Notes: generated from the sequence alone by a model not told the origin. DNA of 19,135 nucleotides from an uncultured Prevotella sp. (GCA_902477645.1 CABSIA010000043.1:1-19135), one strand, 5' to 3'; shown: positions 1 through 7,467, numbered from the stretch's first letter. Translations and numbers: made by a program.

Positions 1-2
1 CT

Positions 3-134
3 GGCGACACCGTTGTGTACACGTCTGTAATAGGTGAAGACGGCACGGTTACCGCCCCTGATGACATCACAGGCGAGCATACGCTCGTGCTGTACGTAGG
101 CGACAAGGCGTATAGTGCGGAGGTTGAATTGTAG
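3..134 (+). CDS. C-terminal end of an unidentified protein (5' end outside window)
   Basis: An open frame runs from the window edge to TAG at 132-134 and encodes about 43 residues. It starts near GDTVVYTSV and ends in EHTLVLYVGDKAYSAEVEL. The alternating hydrophobic pattern and the closing 'TLVLYVGDKAYSAEVEL' resemble the last strands of a small beta-sandwich domain, of the sort that ends many Bacteroidales secreted or surface proteins. That is a pattern-level impression, not a family assignment. It is followed by 350 non-coding bases and is probably not part of the downstream locus. Function unknown. Confidence 0.6.
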   Translation, partial: GDTVVYTSVIGEDGTVTAPDDITGEHTLVLYVGDKAYSAEVEL

Positions 135-177
135 CAGCCGGAAGCATATCTGATACCGCAAACAGGAAATGATTCAT

Positions 178-244
178 AACCCGCTGGCGGAATTAAGCAA
201 ACAGACATGCACATTAACATACATCAACCCGTTGGCGGAATTAA
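178..244 (+). repeat. Two direct copies of a 19-bp repeat, with diverged and inverted relatives nearby
   Basis: Copy 1 (178-196) and copy 2 (226-244) read AACCCGyTGGCGGAATTAA and differ at one base; their starts are 48 bp apart. The reverse complement of the last 15 bases recurs exactly at 453-467, 20 bases before the first ATG of the operon. A diverged copy (ACTGGCAGAATCAA) lies at 427-440, and another (GTTAGCAGAATTA) lies far away at 15829-15841, in the gap before the second barrel gene. The family could be a dispersed genomic repeat or a binding site; the sequence does not decide. Confidence 0.6.
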
Positions 245-281
245 ATAGTTATAATCCAATCAATTTGTGAACGGGAAAGGG

Positions 282-374
282 TGTAGGGCCGCTACGTGTA
301 GCGGCCGCAAGCAATAATTGGCCTATACACGATTACATTTTCCAATTGCGGCCGTTACACGTAGCGGCCCTACA
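282..374. repeat. Nested GC-rich inverted repeat (REP-like hairpin)
   Basis: The left arm (282-310) and right arm (346-374) are 29-base reverse complements with a single mismatch, separated by 35 bases. Each arm itself carries a smaller palindrome: in the left arm GGCCGCTA, then CGTG, then TAGCGGCC. The element can therefore form either one long hairpin or two small ones. Its GC content stands out against AT-rich flanks. This is the architecture of REP/BIME-type or MITE-like intergenic elements. It might also terminate or insulate transcription between the upstream gene and the operon, but no T-tract follows. Confidence 0.7.
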
Positions 375-486
375 GCCTTTACTATAATTACATCTTACGA
401 TATGTAAACAGCATAAAAAAGAGTCAACTGGCAGAATCAAATACACAATAAATTAATTCCGCCAACGAGTATACATCAGAAAAAGC

Positions 487-1446
487 ATGATGAAAGCAAG
501 TAAATATAAGAAAGCGTTAGTGGCAGGCGGTGCCGGCTTCATTGGCTCCCACCTGTGCGACAGGCTTGTCAAAGACGGGTACGAGGTCCTGTGTCTGGAC
601 AATCTCTATACGGGACGTATGGAGAACATCCGCCATCTGTTGCAGAATCCCAAATTCTCGTTTGTGAGCCATGATGTGACAGTGCCTGTGTCCTACGATG
701 ATATTTCCGTAATATTCAATCTCGCATGCCCCGCATCGCCTGTTCATTACCAGAAAGACGCTGTCAACACGACCAAAGCTGCAGTCTTGGGAACTCTCAA
801 CTTACTTGAGGTTGCCAGGGAAAATAATTGCCCGATACTGCAGGCCTCAACGAGCGAGGTGTATGGCGACCCTCTTGTCCATCCCCAACCGGAAGATTAT
901 TATGGCAATGTCAATCCTATAGGTATTCGTTCATGTTACGATGAGGGAAAGCGGTGTGCAGAAAGTCTATGTATGGACTATCACCGTCAATATGGTGTAC
1001 AAGTGAAAATCATACGCATTTTCAACACGTATGGGCCTCGAATGGCAAAGAATGACGGCCGGGTTGTCTCCAACTTCATCATTCAGGCTCTCCGTGGAGA
1101 AGACATTACCATATATGGCGACGGTTCACAAACGCGCTCGTTCCAATACGTGGATGATTTGATTGAGGCTATGATGCGGGTTGTCAAGACTGGTGACAAC
1201 TTTACAGGACCGGTCAATCTTGGAAATCCCAACGAGGTTACAATCAAGTCATTGGCAGAAATGGTTATGTCACTGACAAAATCACATTCCAGTATAATAT
1301 CAAAGCCGCTGCCTCAAAATGACCCGAGGCGGAGATGTCCTGACATTTCTCTTGCAGCCCGACAACTCAACGGATGGACACCGAAAGTGAACATAGAGGA
1401 TGGACTGAAGAAAACTATAGATTACTTCAGGAATGAGTGTTTATGA
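487..1446 (+). CDS. UDP-glucuronate decarboxylase (UDP-xylose synthase), NAD-dependent SDR family
   Basis: Converts UDP-glucuronate to UDP-xylose by NAD+-dependent oxidation, decarboxylation and re-reduction in the cytoplasm. The 319-residue protein is a complete extended SDR: the Rossmann motif GGAGFIG is at residues 14-20, the catalytic STSE at 121-124, and the Tyr/Lys pair at Y151 and K155 in RSCYDEGKR, a segment characteristic of UXS-type decarboxylases as opposed to epimerases or dehydratases. ATG at 487 or 490 are equally good starts. It opens the operon and overlaps the next gene by four bases (ATGA). Directly followed by a UDP-Galp mutase, it probably supplies donor sugars to the glycosyltransferases downstream. 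Family assignment is firm; the sugar's end use is inferred. Confidence 0.92.
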   Translation: MMKASKYKKALVAGGAGFIGSHLCDRLVKDGYEVLCLDNLYTGRMENIRHLLQNPKFSFVSHDVTVPVSYDDISVIFNLACPASPVHYQKDAVNTTKAAVLGTLNLLEVARENNCPILQASTSEVYGDPLVHPQPEDYYGNVNPIGIRSCYDEGKRCAESLCMDYHRQYGVQVKIIRIFNTYGPRMAKNDGRVVSNFIIQALRGEDITIYGDGSQTRSFQYVDDLIEAMMRVVKTGDNFTGPVNLGNPNEVTIKSLAEMVMSLTKSHSSIISKPLPQNDPRRRCPDISLAARQLNGWTPKVNIEDGLKKTIDYFRNECL

Positions 1447-2576
1447 GAAAAGAATATGATTTCCTGATAGTGGGTGCCGGACTGTTTGGGTCCACATTCG
1501 CTTATATGGCACGGCAAAGGGGGAGACGGTGTCTGGTAATAGACAAACGCCCGCACCTTGGCGGCAATGTATATTGCGAGGATGTTGACGGAATAACGGT
1601 TCATAAATACGGGCCGCACATTTTTCATACCGATGATGAGAATGTGTGGAGGTTCGTCAACAAGTTTGTGACCTTCAACCAGTTCACGCTGAATCCCATC
1701 GCCATTTACGGCGGCAAGCTCTATAACCTGCCATTCAACATGCACACGTTCTACCAGATGTGGGGAGTGACAAAGCCGGAAGAAGCTGTCGCAATCATTG
1801 AGCGGCAACGGAGAGCCGCAAACATACATAGTCCCCACAATCTTGAGGAGCAGGCAATAAGCCTTGTAGGTCACGATGTGTATGAGACACTCATCAAAGG
1901 CTACACGGAAAAGCAGTGGGGACGGCCGTGCCGTGAGTTGCCTGCCGACATCATCAAACGCCTGCCTGTGCGCTTTACCTTTGACAACAACTATTTCAAC
2001 GACTGTTTTCAGGGCATACCCGAAGGTGGATATAATGCCCTGATTGACGGCCTGTTAAAAGGGGTAGAGTGTCGCCCCAACTGTAATTTCATAGAAAATA
2101 GAGGTAGCCTTGAGGGAATTGCGGATAGAATTGTATACACAGGCCCTATTGACGAGTTTTTCGGCTATAGGCTTGGATGGTTGGAATACCGCAGTCTGAG
2201 ATTTGAGCATGAGGACCTGCCTACAAATAACTTCCAGGGCAATGCCATTGTGAACTATACCAATGCCGATGTGCCATACACACGGGTGGTTGAGCACAAG
2301 TGGTTTGACATCCACAACGCAGATGCCGTCAACGCATCGCATACAGTCATCACACGTGAATACCCACAAGGATTCACGCCTGGGGCTGAGCCATACTACC
2401 CGATAAACGATGAACGCAATACGGGATTATATCTGGAATATCTCTCTTTGGCAAAAGAGGAAGCTGCAAAAACAATCTTTGTAGGCAGGTTGGGAGCATA
2501 TAGATATTTGGATATGGACAAAACCGTTACTGCAGCAATGTCTTTAGAAAGAAAAGAACATGAATACAGAGCTTAG
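1443..2576 (+). CDS. glf: UDP-galactopyranose mutase
   Basis: FAD-dependent enzyme that interconverts UDP-galactopyranose and UDP-galactofuranose, the donor for galactofuranosyl transfer. The N-terminus has the FAD dinucleotide motif GAGLFGS and the hallmark RPHLGGNVY. Further on are the conserved KYGPHIFHT, GYTEKQWG, YTGPIDEFFGYRLG and LEYRSLRFE segments, and the C-terminus has the FAD contact region GRLGAYRYLDMD. The length (377 aa) is normal for bacterial Glf. I chose ATG 1443 because it overlaps the preceding stop as ATGA, like most junctions in this operon; GTG 1437 would add two residues. It overlaps the following gene by 17 bases. Galactofuranose donors are usually found in capsule or O-antigen loci, so finding the enzyme in a peptide-export operon is notable. 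Confidence 0.95.
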   Translation: MRKEYDFLIVGAGLFGSTFAYMARQRGRRCLVIDKRPHLGGNVYCEDVDGITVHKYGPHIFHTDDENVWRFVNKFVTFNQFTLNPIAIYGGKLYNLPFNMHTFYQMWGVTKPEEAVAIIERQRRAANIHSPHNLEEQAISLVGHDVYETLIKGYTEKQWGRPCRELPADIIKRLPVRFTFDNNYFNDCFQGIPEGGYNALIDGLLKGVECRPNCNFIENRGSLEGIADRIVYTGPIDEFFGYRLGWLEYRSLRFEHEDLPTNNFQGNAIVNYTNADVPYTRVVEHKWFDIHNADAVNASHTVITREYPQGFTPGAEPYYPINDERNTGLYLEYLSLAKEEAAKTIFVGRLGAYRYLDMDKTVTAAMSLERKEHEYRA

Positions 2577-3165
2577 AAAAATAGCAGATTATCTTCTACT
2601 GAAGAGTCCATACATCCAGAATATAGGGCTGTTCCATGGCAAGATGGGGATTGTTGTCTCCCTGTATGCGTATGCAAACAAGTATCATGACCAATTATTG
2701 GAAGATTTCGCTTGGGACTTGTTGCAGCAAGTCTATGACAGCGTGCATACCGACATGCCCATAGGTATGGAATACGGACTGGCAGGAATAGGCTACGGCA
2801 CTACACTGCTCTCCAAACTCGGCCATGTTGAGTGTGACTTGAATGCCATACTTGCGGATGTCGATGCCAAGATAATGGAGCGTGATCCCCGGCGCATGTC
2901 GGATTTCTCGATGCGTTCGGGTGCAGGAGGAGTGTTGCTTTATCTTGCCCTAAGGCAGGAAAAAGGAGGAGCTCTGTTGAGTTTCGACAGCCAATATATT
3001 GTCGAGCTGAAATCTGCGGCCACAGGCAAGGTCACGCTTAATCCTGCCGCAAACATATTGGACATATTAAACGAGCCTTCATTTGCTATTGATAACTATT
3101 TTGAGAATCCCACCGGCATAGACGGAGGCTGTGCTTACTATATACTGAAAGACATTCTCTCATGA
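2560..3165 (+). CDS. Short LanC-like (lanthionine cyclase-like) protein without zinc ligands
   Basis: A 201-residue protein with the repeated Gly-rich helix pattern of the LanC alpha/alpha toroid: IGLFHGKMGIVV (22-33), YGLAGIGYG (72-80), RSGAGGVLLYL (119-129) and TGIDGGCAYYIL (185-196). That is about four repeats, against seven in a full LanC of about 400 residues. The zinc-binding Cys and Cys-His-Gly motifs of active cyclases are absent, so thioether formation is unlikely; the locus also has no dehydratase. A helix LADVDAKI at 98-105 recurs as LEDVDAHI in the DUF707 fusion at 12783, which suggests a shared LanC-like family inside this locus. It is translationally coupled on both sides (17-base overlap upstream, ATGA downstream). 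A docking or scaffold role for the peptide substrate is plausible but inferred. Confidence 0.7.
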   Translation: MNTELRKIADYLLLKSPYIQNIGLFHGKMGIVVSLYAYANKYHDQLLEDFAWDLLQQVYDSVHTDMPIGMEYGLAGIGYGTTLLSKLGHVECDLNAILADVDAKIMERDPRRMSDFSMRSGAGGVLLYLALRQEKGGALLSFDSQYIVELKSAATGKVTLNPAANILDILNEPSFAIDNYFENPTGIDGGCAYYILKDILS

Positions 3166-4784
3166 CGCAAATCTTCATATTTAACAATGCAAGCCGGGCT
3201 GCCGGCTATGGAATCGGCACATACGTCAGGCAATTGTCCGATGGTCTGTCAGCTATACCTGATACGAAAGTGTCTCTTGTTGAGATGTATGCCGACACCA
3301 AGGAGTTCGCCATATCCGATGATGATAATGGAACACGCCACTATCTGATACCGCCGTTGCAGTCTAATGTGGAAAGCGAGACATATTGCCGTATCATATT
3401 CTATTTTCTTGCAAGGAATGTGGAATTTAGCGAGGATGACAATATTGTGTTTCAGTTTAACTACTTCCAGCATTATCCATTGGCATTGCTAATCAAGGCC
3501 TGGTGTCCAAGTTGCAGGATTGTACAGACTGTACATTACATGAACTGGTGCTTCGAACTGAAAGGCAACGTTCGGAAGCTGAGAGAGATTACTACTGAAG
3601 GCTATCAGCCGTCGGATGATGTTGAAAGAAACGTGCTGTCAAGCTTTGCAAACGAGAAGACATTCTTGCATTTGGCGGATGTCGTGCTTGTGCTGTCAAA
3701 AAGCACGATGAGCATTCTCGCAAACGATTATGGCGTATCTGCAGACAAGATGCACCTCGTTTACAATGGAATAGACAATTATATCAGCGGCAGAGAACAC
3801 CTGTCTGGTAGAAACATTCGCAATATATTGTATGTTGGTCGGTTGGATGAGATTAAGGGACTAAAATACTTGATAAGTGCTTATGGGAAGATTGTTGATA
3901 AACACCAGGATACACACCTTGTGATTGTCGGTGACGGAGATTTCCAACAATATATGGAACAATGCAGAATGCTTCAAGGGCATGTATCTTTCCTTGGCAA
4001 AATGCAAAGTTGCGATGTGGACAAGGTGTACAAATCCGCATATATAGGCGTAATGCCTTCATTCCATGAGCAATGCAGTTACACAGCCATTGAGATGATG
4101 CGCCACGGCATTCCAATCATTGGTACAGACTCCACAGGCTTGGCGGAAATGCTTGATGCGACTCCTGAACTGCGGGTACATATTGATGAGGACGATTTTA
4201 ACGAAGATGTTTTTGTGTCACAGATAGCATCAAGGATGGATTTGCTGTTGTCAGACGATGCGGCTTATCGTCTTGCGTCGGACGCTGTCCTTAAGGAATA
4301 TGAGGAAAGATACACGTTGGAAGCTATGACACTGGGGGTGCAGGATGCAGTGAGGGTATTGCAGGCAAATCCTTTGTCCATCGTCTCGCCAGACTATTTG
4401 CCACACATAGACAATCGGATGGTTGACTTAATTAATGGGCACCCAGACATAGATATCGATTTCTTTGGCATGGCAGGTATTGGAATCTATCTTTGGTGGC
4501 GTGTGTTGCAGTTGGAGAAGGATGCCTCAGCCAATGCAAATCAACTTGCCATGATAAAGGAACATCTTGTCTATTATATTGATTGGGTGGAAGAGATTAT
4601 AGACGACGCACCTTTAGGGGCAGAGTTATATGAAATGCTTATCAGCATGAGCGAGCACGCATTTTACCGAACAATGGTAGAAAACATTCTGAGAAACGGC
4701 AAAGCGACCTGCGATAACACAACTTTCCCGTCAGAAGACGAGATATTACATAATACATTGAAAATATGTACATGCAAGATATGA
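3162..4784 (+). CDS. GT4-family glycosyltransferase with a helical C-terminal extension
   Basis: A retaining GT-B glycosyltransferase. The N-terminal Rossmann half begins TQIFIFNNASRAAGYGIGTY, with a Gly-rich acceptor loop. The nucleotide-sugar half contains LYVGRLDEIKGL and the GT4 EX7E motif at E303-E311 (FHEQCSYTAIEMM). After about residue 400 comes a 140-residue extension outside the GT4 fold, with FFGMAGIGIYL at 434-444 followed by amphipathic helices. This resembles one LanC-toroid repeat and may bind the same partner as the neighbouring LanC-like protein. From memory it matches a Bacteroidales glycosyltransferase type described with GG-leader peptides (TIGR04157); I could not verify that. 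The gene overlaps both neighbours by ATGA. Donor and acceptor are unknown; the peptide encoded at 7198 is the likely acceptor by context. Confidence 0.85.
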   Translation: MTQIFIFNNASRAAGYGIGTYVRQLSDGLSAIPDTKVSLVEMYADTKEFAISDDDNGTRHYLIPPLQSNVESETYCRIIFYFLARNVEFSEDDNIVFQFNYFQHYPLALLIKAWCPSCRIVQTVHYMNWCFELKGNVRKLREITTEGYQPSDDVERNVLSSFANEKTFLHLADVVLVLSKSTMSILANDYGVSADKMHLVYNGIDNYISGREHLSGRNIRNILYVGRLDEIKGLKYLISAYGKIVDKHQDTHLVIVGDGDFQQYMEQCRMLQGHVSFLGKMQSCDVDKVYKSAYIGVMPSFHEQCSYTAIEMMRHGIPIIGTDSTGLAEMLDATPELRVHIDEDDFNEDVFVSQIASRMDLLLSDDAAYRLASDAVLKEYEERYTLEAMTLGVQDAVRVLQANPLSIVSPDYLPHIDNRMVDLINGHPDIDIDFFGMAGIGIYLWWRVLQLEKDASANANQLAMIKEHLVYYIDWVEEIIDDAPLGAELYEMLISMSEHAFYRTMVENILRNGKATCDNTTFPSEDEILHNTLKICTCKI

Positions 4785-5545
4785 ATACACATCCCCGAAT
4801 AGGCAAATGCCTTACTTTCGGCATTCCCGTACGCATTGACAGCAAGGAGAGAAAGGAAAACTTGCTGGCGGTAATCGGGTATCTTGCCGCCATACAATGC
4901 CATATCATTGTGTTAGAGGCCGATGCGCTGCCACATGTCAGCGAAACTGGCTGTATGAACAATGTAGAATACCGATTTATAGAAGATACAAATACAATCT
5001 TTCATAGAACGCATTACATCAATGACATTCTCCACATGGCACAAACGGAGATTGTCGCCATTTGGGACACAGATGTCCTTGTGGACTATAGCCAGATATT
5101 TGAGGCCTTGCTGCTGATACAGCAGGGGGCAACTATCTCATATCCATACGACGGACGCTTTGTCATGTTATCGGAGCAACTTTCCGAACAAACACGCCGC
5201 AAATTGGACTTTGAATACCTCCGTAACCTAAGAATGAAATCCTTTCTCGGGCGCAAACTATGCGGCGGGGCTTATATTGTCCATAAACAGCGGTATTTGC
5301 TGTGTGGCGGTGAGAATGAGCGTTTCACAGGATGGGGACCGGAGGATGCAGAACGTCTGCACCGGGTGATTATTCTCGGTCATAAGGCCTGTCATATATC
5401 CGACGGCGAGTTATTCCATCTGTACCATCCACGTGGAAAAAACTCAAATTATCAGTCAAAAGAAGATGCCAGACGCATGAGAGAGGAGTTTATAAATATT
5501 TGTAGTATGTCACCAGATGAGCTAAAATCATATATCTCAAAATGA
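4781..5545 (+). CDS. GT-A glycosyltransferase, GT7-C/galactosyltransferase-like
   Basis: A predicted cytoplasmic inverting GT-A enzyme of 254 residues. The metal-binding DxD is IWDTD at residues 94-98, and GWGPED at 184-189 matches the acceptor and catalytic motif of the beta-1,4-galactosyltransferase/chondroitin-polymerase C-domain (Glyco_transf_7C). A C-terminal HLYHPRG supplies the expected metal-coordinating His. I prefer ATG 4781, which overlaps the previous stop as ATGA; in-frame ATGs at 4766 and 4772 would add only five or three residues with no conserved content. The next gene also starts with an ATGA overlap. The sugar could be galactose, N-acetylhexosamine or another UDP-sugar; the sequence does not tell. 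Confidence 0.82.
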   Translation: MNTHPRIGKCLTFGIPVRIDSKERKENLLAVIGYLAAIQCHIIVLEADALPHVSETGCMNNVEYRFIEDTNTIFHRTHYINDILHMAQTEIVAIWDTDVLVDYSQIFEALLLIQQGATISYPYDGRFVMLSEQLSEQTRRKLDFEYLRNLRMKSFLGRKLCGGAYIVHKQRYLLCGGENERFTGWGPEDAERLHRVIILGHKACHISDGELFHLYHPRGKNSNYQSKEDARRMREEFINICSMSPDELKSYISK

Positions 5546-7173
5546 AAACTATTCTTGAACATTTCTTAGATGCCTTAGAGACAGACTATACAAGACATTT
5601 TGCCAATGCCCTATACCAAGAGCATCCGCACAAGTATAATATGTATGGACTGAAAAGAATGCTGGATGTTTATGGAATAAAATCACTGGGTATAAATGTA
5701 AACTCAAAAGATTTGGAAGAGCTGACTTATCCATGCATTTTACATATTCATGGTGATTTTGTAATAGGTTTGAAGTGTGATGGCGATACTGTGACTTACC
5801 TGCACCATGGCAAGAAGACAACCGGGACTATTGACGAAGTCAGGCGGATGTGGACAGGCAACGCTCTTGTTGTGGAAGAGACCACGGAGGCTGCAGAGCC
5901 TGATTATAAGGAGCATCAGCGTGACGGGCTTATCTCAATGGCGAAAACATACAGCATACCAATAATGCTGATATTGGCAGCCGCTGTAGGAATTGCAAAC
6001 AACATAAGCGCTGTTGGTATCTTTGGTATCATACGCATAGCACTTAATCTGGCAGGTGTTCTTGTCTGTACAATGCTTATGGAGAAACAGCTGTTCGGCG
6101 AGAGCAGTTATGGTGACAGGGTGTGCAGTATGTTCCACCATGCCGACTGCAACAGCGTGCTTGACGGACCGATGGCAAAAGTCTTCGGTATCAGCTGGAG
6201 CGAGATAGGTTTTGGATATTTTGTGGCGAATATTCTGCTTCTGTCACTATATCCGGAATCTTCAGGTTTTGTCGCAGCGGCAAATTGGCTGGCCATGATT
6301 TATGGAGTGTGGAGCATCTACTATCAGTGGCGTGTCGCCAGAAGTTGGTGCGTGCTGTGCATAATAGTACAGGTAATTATTTGGGCAATGGGCACGGCGG
6401 CATTTATCTCATGCCTGGCGGTATCTTGTTTTCCCGGCTTTACAAGTAGTCTGCTCTCCTGCATTGTCTTTGCTGCCAGCATCATGGGCGTGCATCTGTT
6501 TGCTGTAGCCAATGTGACAGAAAAAGAGCGTGCGCATGCCATACAGCAGTACCGTGCATTGAAAGCCGACGGCGATGTTGCCAAAGCGCTCTTTGAGAAA
6601 AGTGAGTATTACGAGACCTCCCTCAGTGATTCTTCTATAATCTTCGGCAATCCGAATGCCAAAATACGCATTACGATACTTAGTAATCCCCACTGCAACC
6701 CTTGTGCGAGGATGCACGAGCGTGTGGAAAAATTGTTGGTCATGGAAGAGAACGGTATTTGTGTGCAATATATATTTTCATCATTTAATGATGAACTGGG
6801 GGACAGCAGCCGATATCTTATATTCTGCTATCTTAATAATTCAAAAGACAAGGCACTGTATAAGTTTGCGCAATGGTACGCCAAAGATAAATTCAACTAT
6901 AAAACGGTTATCGCAAGAGAAGAGGAGCTGATCCATACAGAAATGATAGAGGAGGAAATGGAAAAACATAGGATGTGGCGTGAGAGGACCTCTCTAACAG
7001 CAACTCCCACTATCTTGGTAAACGGTTATAAATTGCCAGACGAATATGAGTTAGAAGATGTGGCAATGATAGTGGATAAAGATATAACAGAGAAAAATAT
7101 CATGCAAGATATCAATGGTCGAAGCACTACGCCATTGGGAGCAGATTCGCGAACTGCAGAAGAGACAGTGTAA
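5542..7173 (+). CDS. Membrane fusion protein: degenerate C39-like domain, VKOR domain, thioredoxin domain
   Basis: A 543-residue thiol-oxidising protein. Residues 1-115 resemble a C39 peptidase (TYPCILHIHGDFVI at 62-75 parallels FPCILHWNQNHFVV of the PCAT at 10335) but lack the CGPT catalytic Cys and have Asp in place of the catalytic His, so this domain would bind the leader without cutting it. Residues about 130-320 are the polytopic VKOR domain: Cys195 and Cys203 form the loop pair, and CVLC at 270-273 is the quinone-linked redox motif. Residues about 355-520 are a DsbA/thioredoxin-like domain with CNPC at 385-388 and a cis-Pro loop (TATPTILVNG). Together these would form disulfides and pass electrons to quinone. 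It lies 24 bases upstream of the Cys-rich precursor gene, its probable client. Family call firm, substrate inferred. Confidence 0.9.
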   Translation: MKTILEHFLDALETDYTRHFANALYQEHPHKYNMYGLKRMLDVYGIKSLGINVNSKDLEELTYPCILHIHGDFVIGLKCDGDTVTYLHHGKKTTGTIDEVRRMWTGNALVVEETTEAAEPDYKEHQRDGLISMAKTYSIPIMLILAAAVGIANNISAVGIFGIIRIALNLAGVLVCTMLMEKQLFGESSYGDRVCSMFHHADCNSVLDGPMAKVFGISWSEIGFGYFVANILLLSLYPESSGFVAAANWLAMIYGVWSIYYQWRVARSWCVLCIIVQVIIWAMGTAAFISCLAVSCFPGFTSSLLSCIVFAASIMGVHLFAVANVTEKERAHAIQQYRALKADGDVAKALFEKSEYYETSLSDSSIIFGNPNAKIRITILSNPHCNPCARMHERVEKLLVMEENGICVQYIFSSFNDELGDSSRYLIFCYLNNSKDKALYKFAQWYAKDKFNYKTVIAREEELIHTEMIEEEMEKHRMWRERTSLTATPTILVNGYKLPDEYELEDVAMIVDKDITEKNIMQDINGRSTTPLGADSRTAEETV

Positions 7174-7197
7174 TTGTAAAACCAATTAAAAAGTATT

Positions 7198-7431
7198 ATG
7201 AAGAAGCTCAAAAGATTCGTTTTGAATACTTCACAATGCCTTTCATGCGAGGAAATGGCCTCAATAGAAGGTATGGATGTCTATGCTGTTGATGTATGTA
7301 CTTCATCAGGGCAGACATGTGTGTATAATGTATCATACGATGGTTCTCATTCTACAGTTACAACTGGTGTATGTACCCTACGTACAAAAACTGAAAATGG
7401 GATTGTAACAACGTATTTTACATGTGATTAA
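7198..7431 (+). CDS. GG-type leader peptide precursor, Cys- and Ser/Thr-rich core
   Basis: A 77-residue precursor. The leader starts MKKLKRFVLN, has an acidic helix (CEEMASIEG, 17-25), and most likely ends after Gly25 in 'EG' rather than the usual 'GG', which fits C39 cleavage. The core (26-77) has four Cys (34, 41, 59, 76) and sixteen Ser/Thr, including SHSTVTTG; it ends in TCD. Four Cys permit two disulfides and Ser/Thr are possible O-glycosylation sites, matching the adjacent VKOR-thioredoxin oxidase and glycosyltransferases. The leader also carries a CxxC (CLSC, 14-17), unusual for such leaders. It belongs with the Bacteroidales GG-leader natural-product precursors by leader pattern; the core resembles nothing I recognise. 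It is the only precursor I found, and a strong stem-loop follows the stop codon. Activity (bacteriocin, signal or toxin) is unknown. Confidence 0.82.
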   Translation: MKKLKRFVLNTSQCLSCEEMASIEGMDVYAVDVCTSSGQTCVYNVSYDGSHSTVTTGVCTLRTKTENGIVTTYFTCD

Positions 7432-7435
7432 AATC

Positions 7436-7467
7436 GTTGCTGTCTTGACATGTGTCAAGACAGCAAC
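7436..7467 (+). terminator. Stem-loop after the precursor gene
   Basis: GTTGCTGTCTTGACA (7436-7450) is followed after TG by its exact reverse complement (7453-7467). This folds as a 14-bp perfect stem with an ATGT tetraloop, five bases past the precursor stop. What follows is T-rich but interrupted (TTCTAAATTATTACTTT), so it may be a partial terminator or a 3' stability element. Either would leave the precursor message abundant relative to the barrel/transporter genes beyond it. Confidence 0.75.

Larger units (their letters stand above)
135..486. other. Repeat-rich non-coding stretch upstream of the operon
   Basis: No credible gene lies here on either strand. It holds two near-identical direct copies of a GGCGGAATTAA-containing repeat, a large nested inverted repeat (282-374), a degenerate copy at 425-440 and an inverted copy at 453-467 just before the first gene of the operon. 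The operon promoter must lie in or upstream of this stretch, but I see no convincing Bacteroidota -7 (TAnnTTTG) element, so I do not mark one. Confidence 0.7.

Noticed and set aside
178..467. CRISPR array
   Set aside because: Only a few copies, irregular spacing and mixed orientation; no cas genes.
1437..1442. GTG start for the UDP-galactopyranose mutase
   Set aside because: ATG 1443 gives the ATGA overlap used throughout the operon, and the two extra residues have no conserved content.
2560..3165. Active lanthionine cyclase
   Set aside because: About half the usual length, no zinc-binding Cys/His motifs and no dehydratase in the window.
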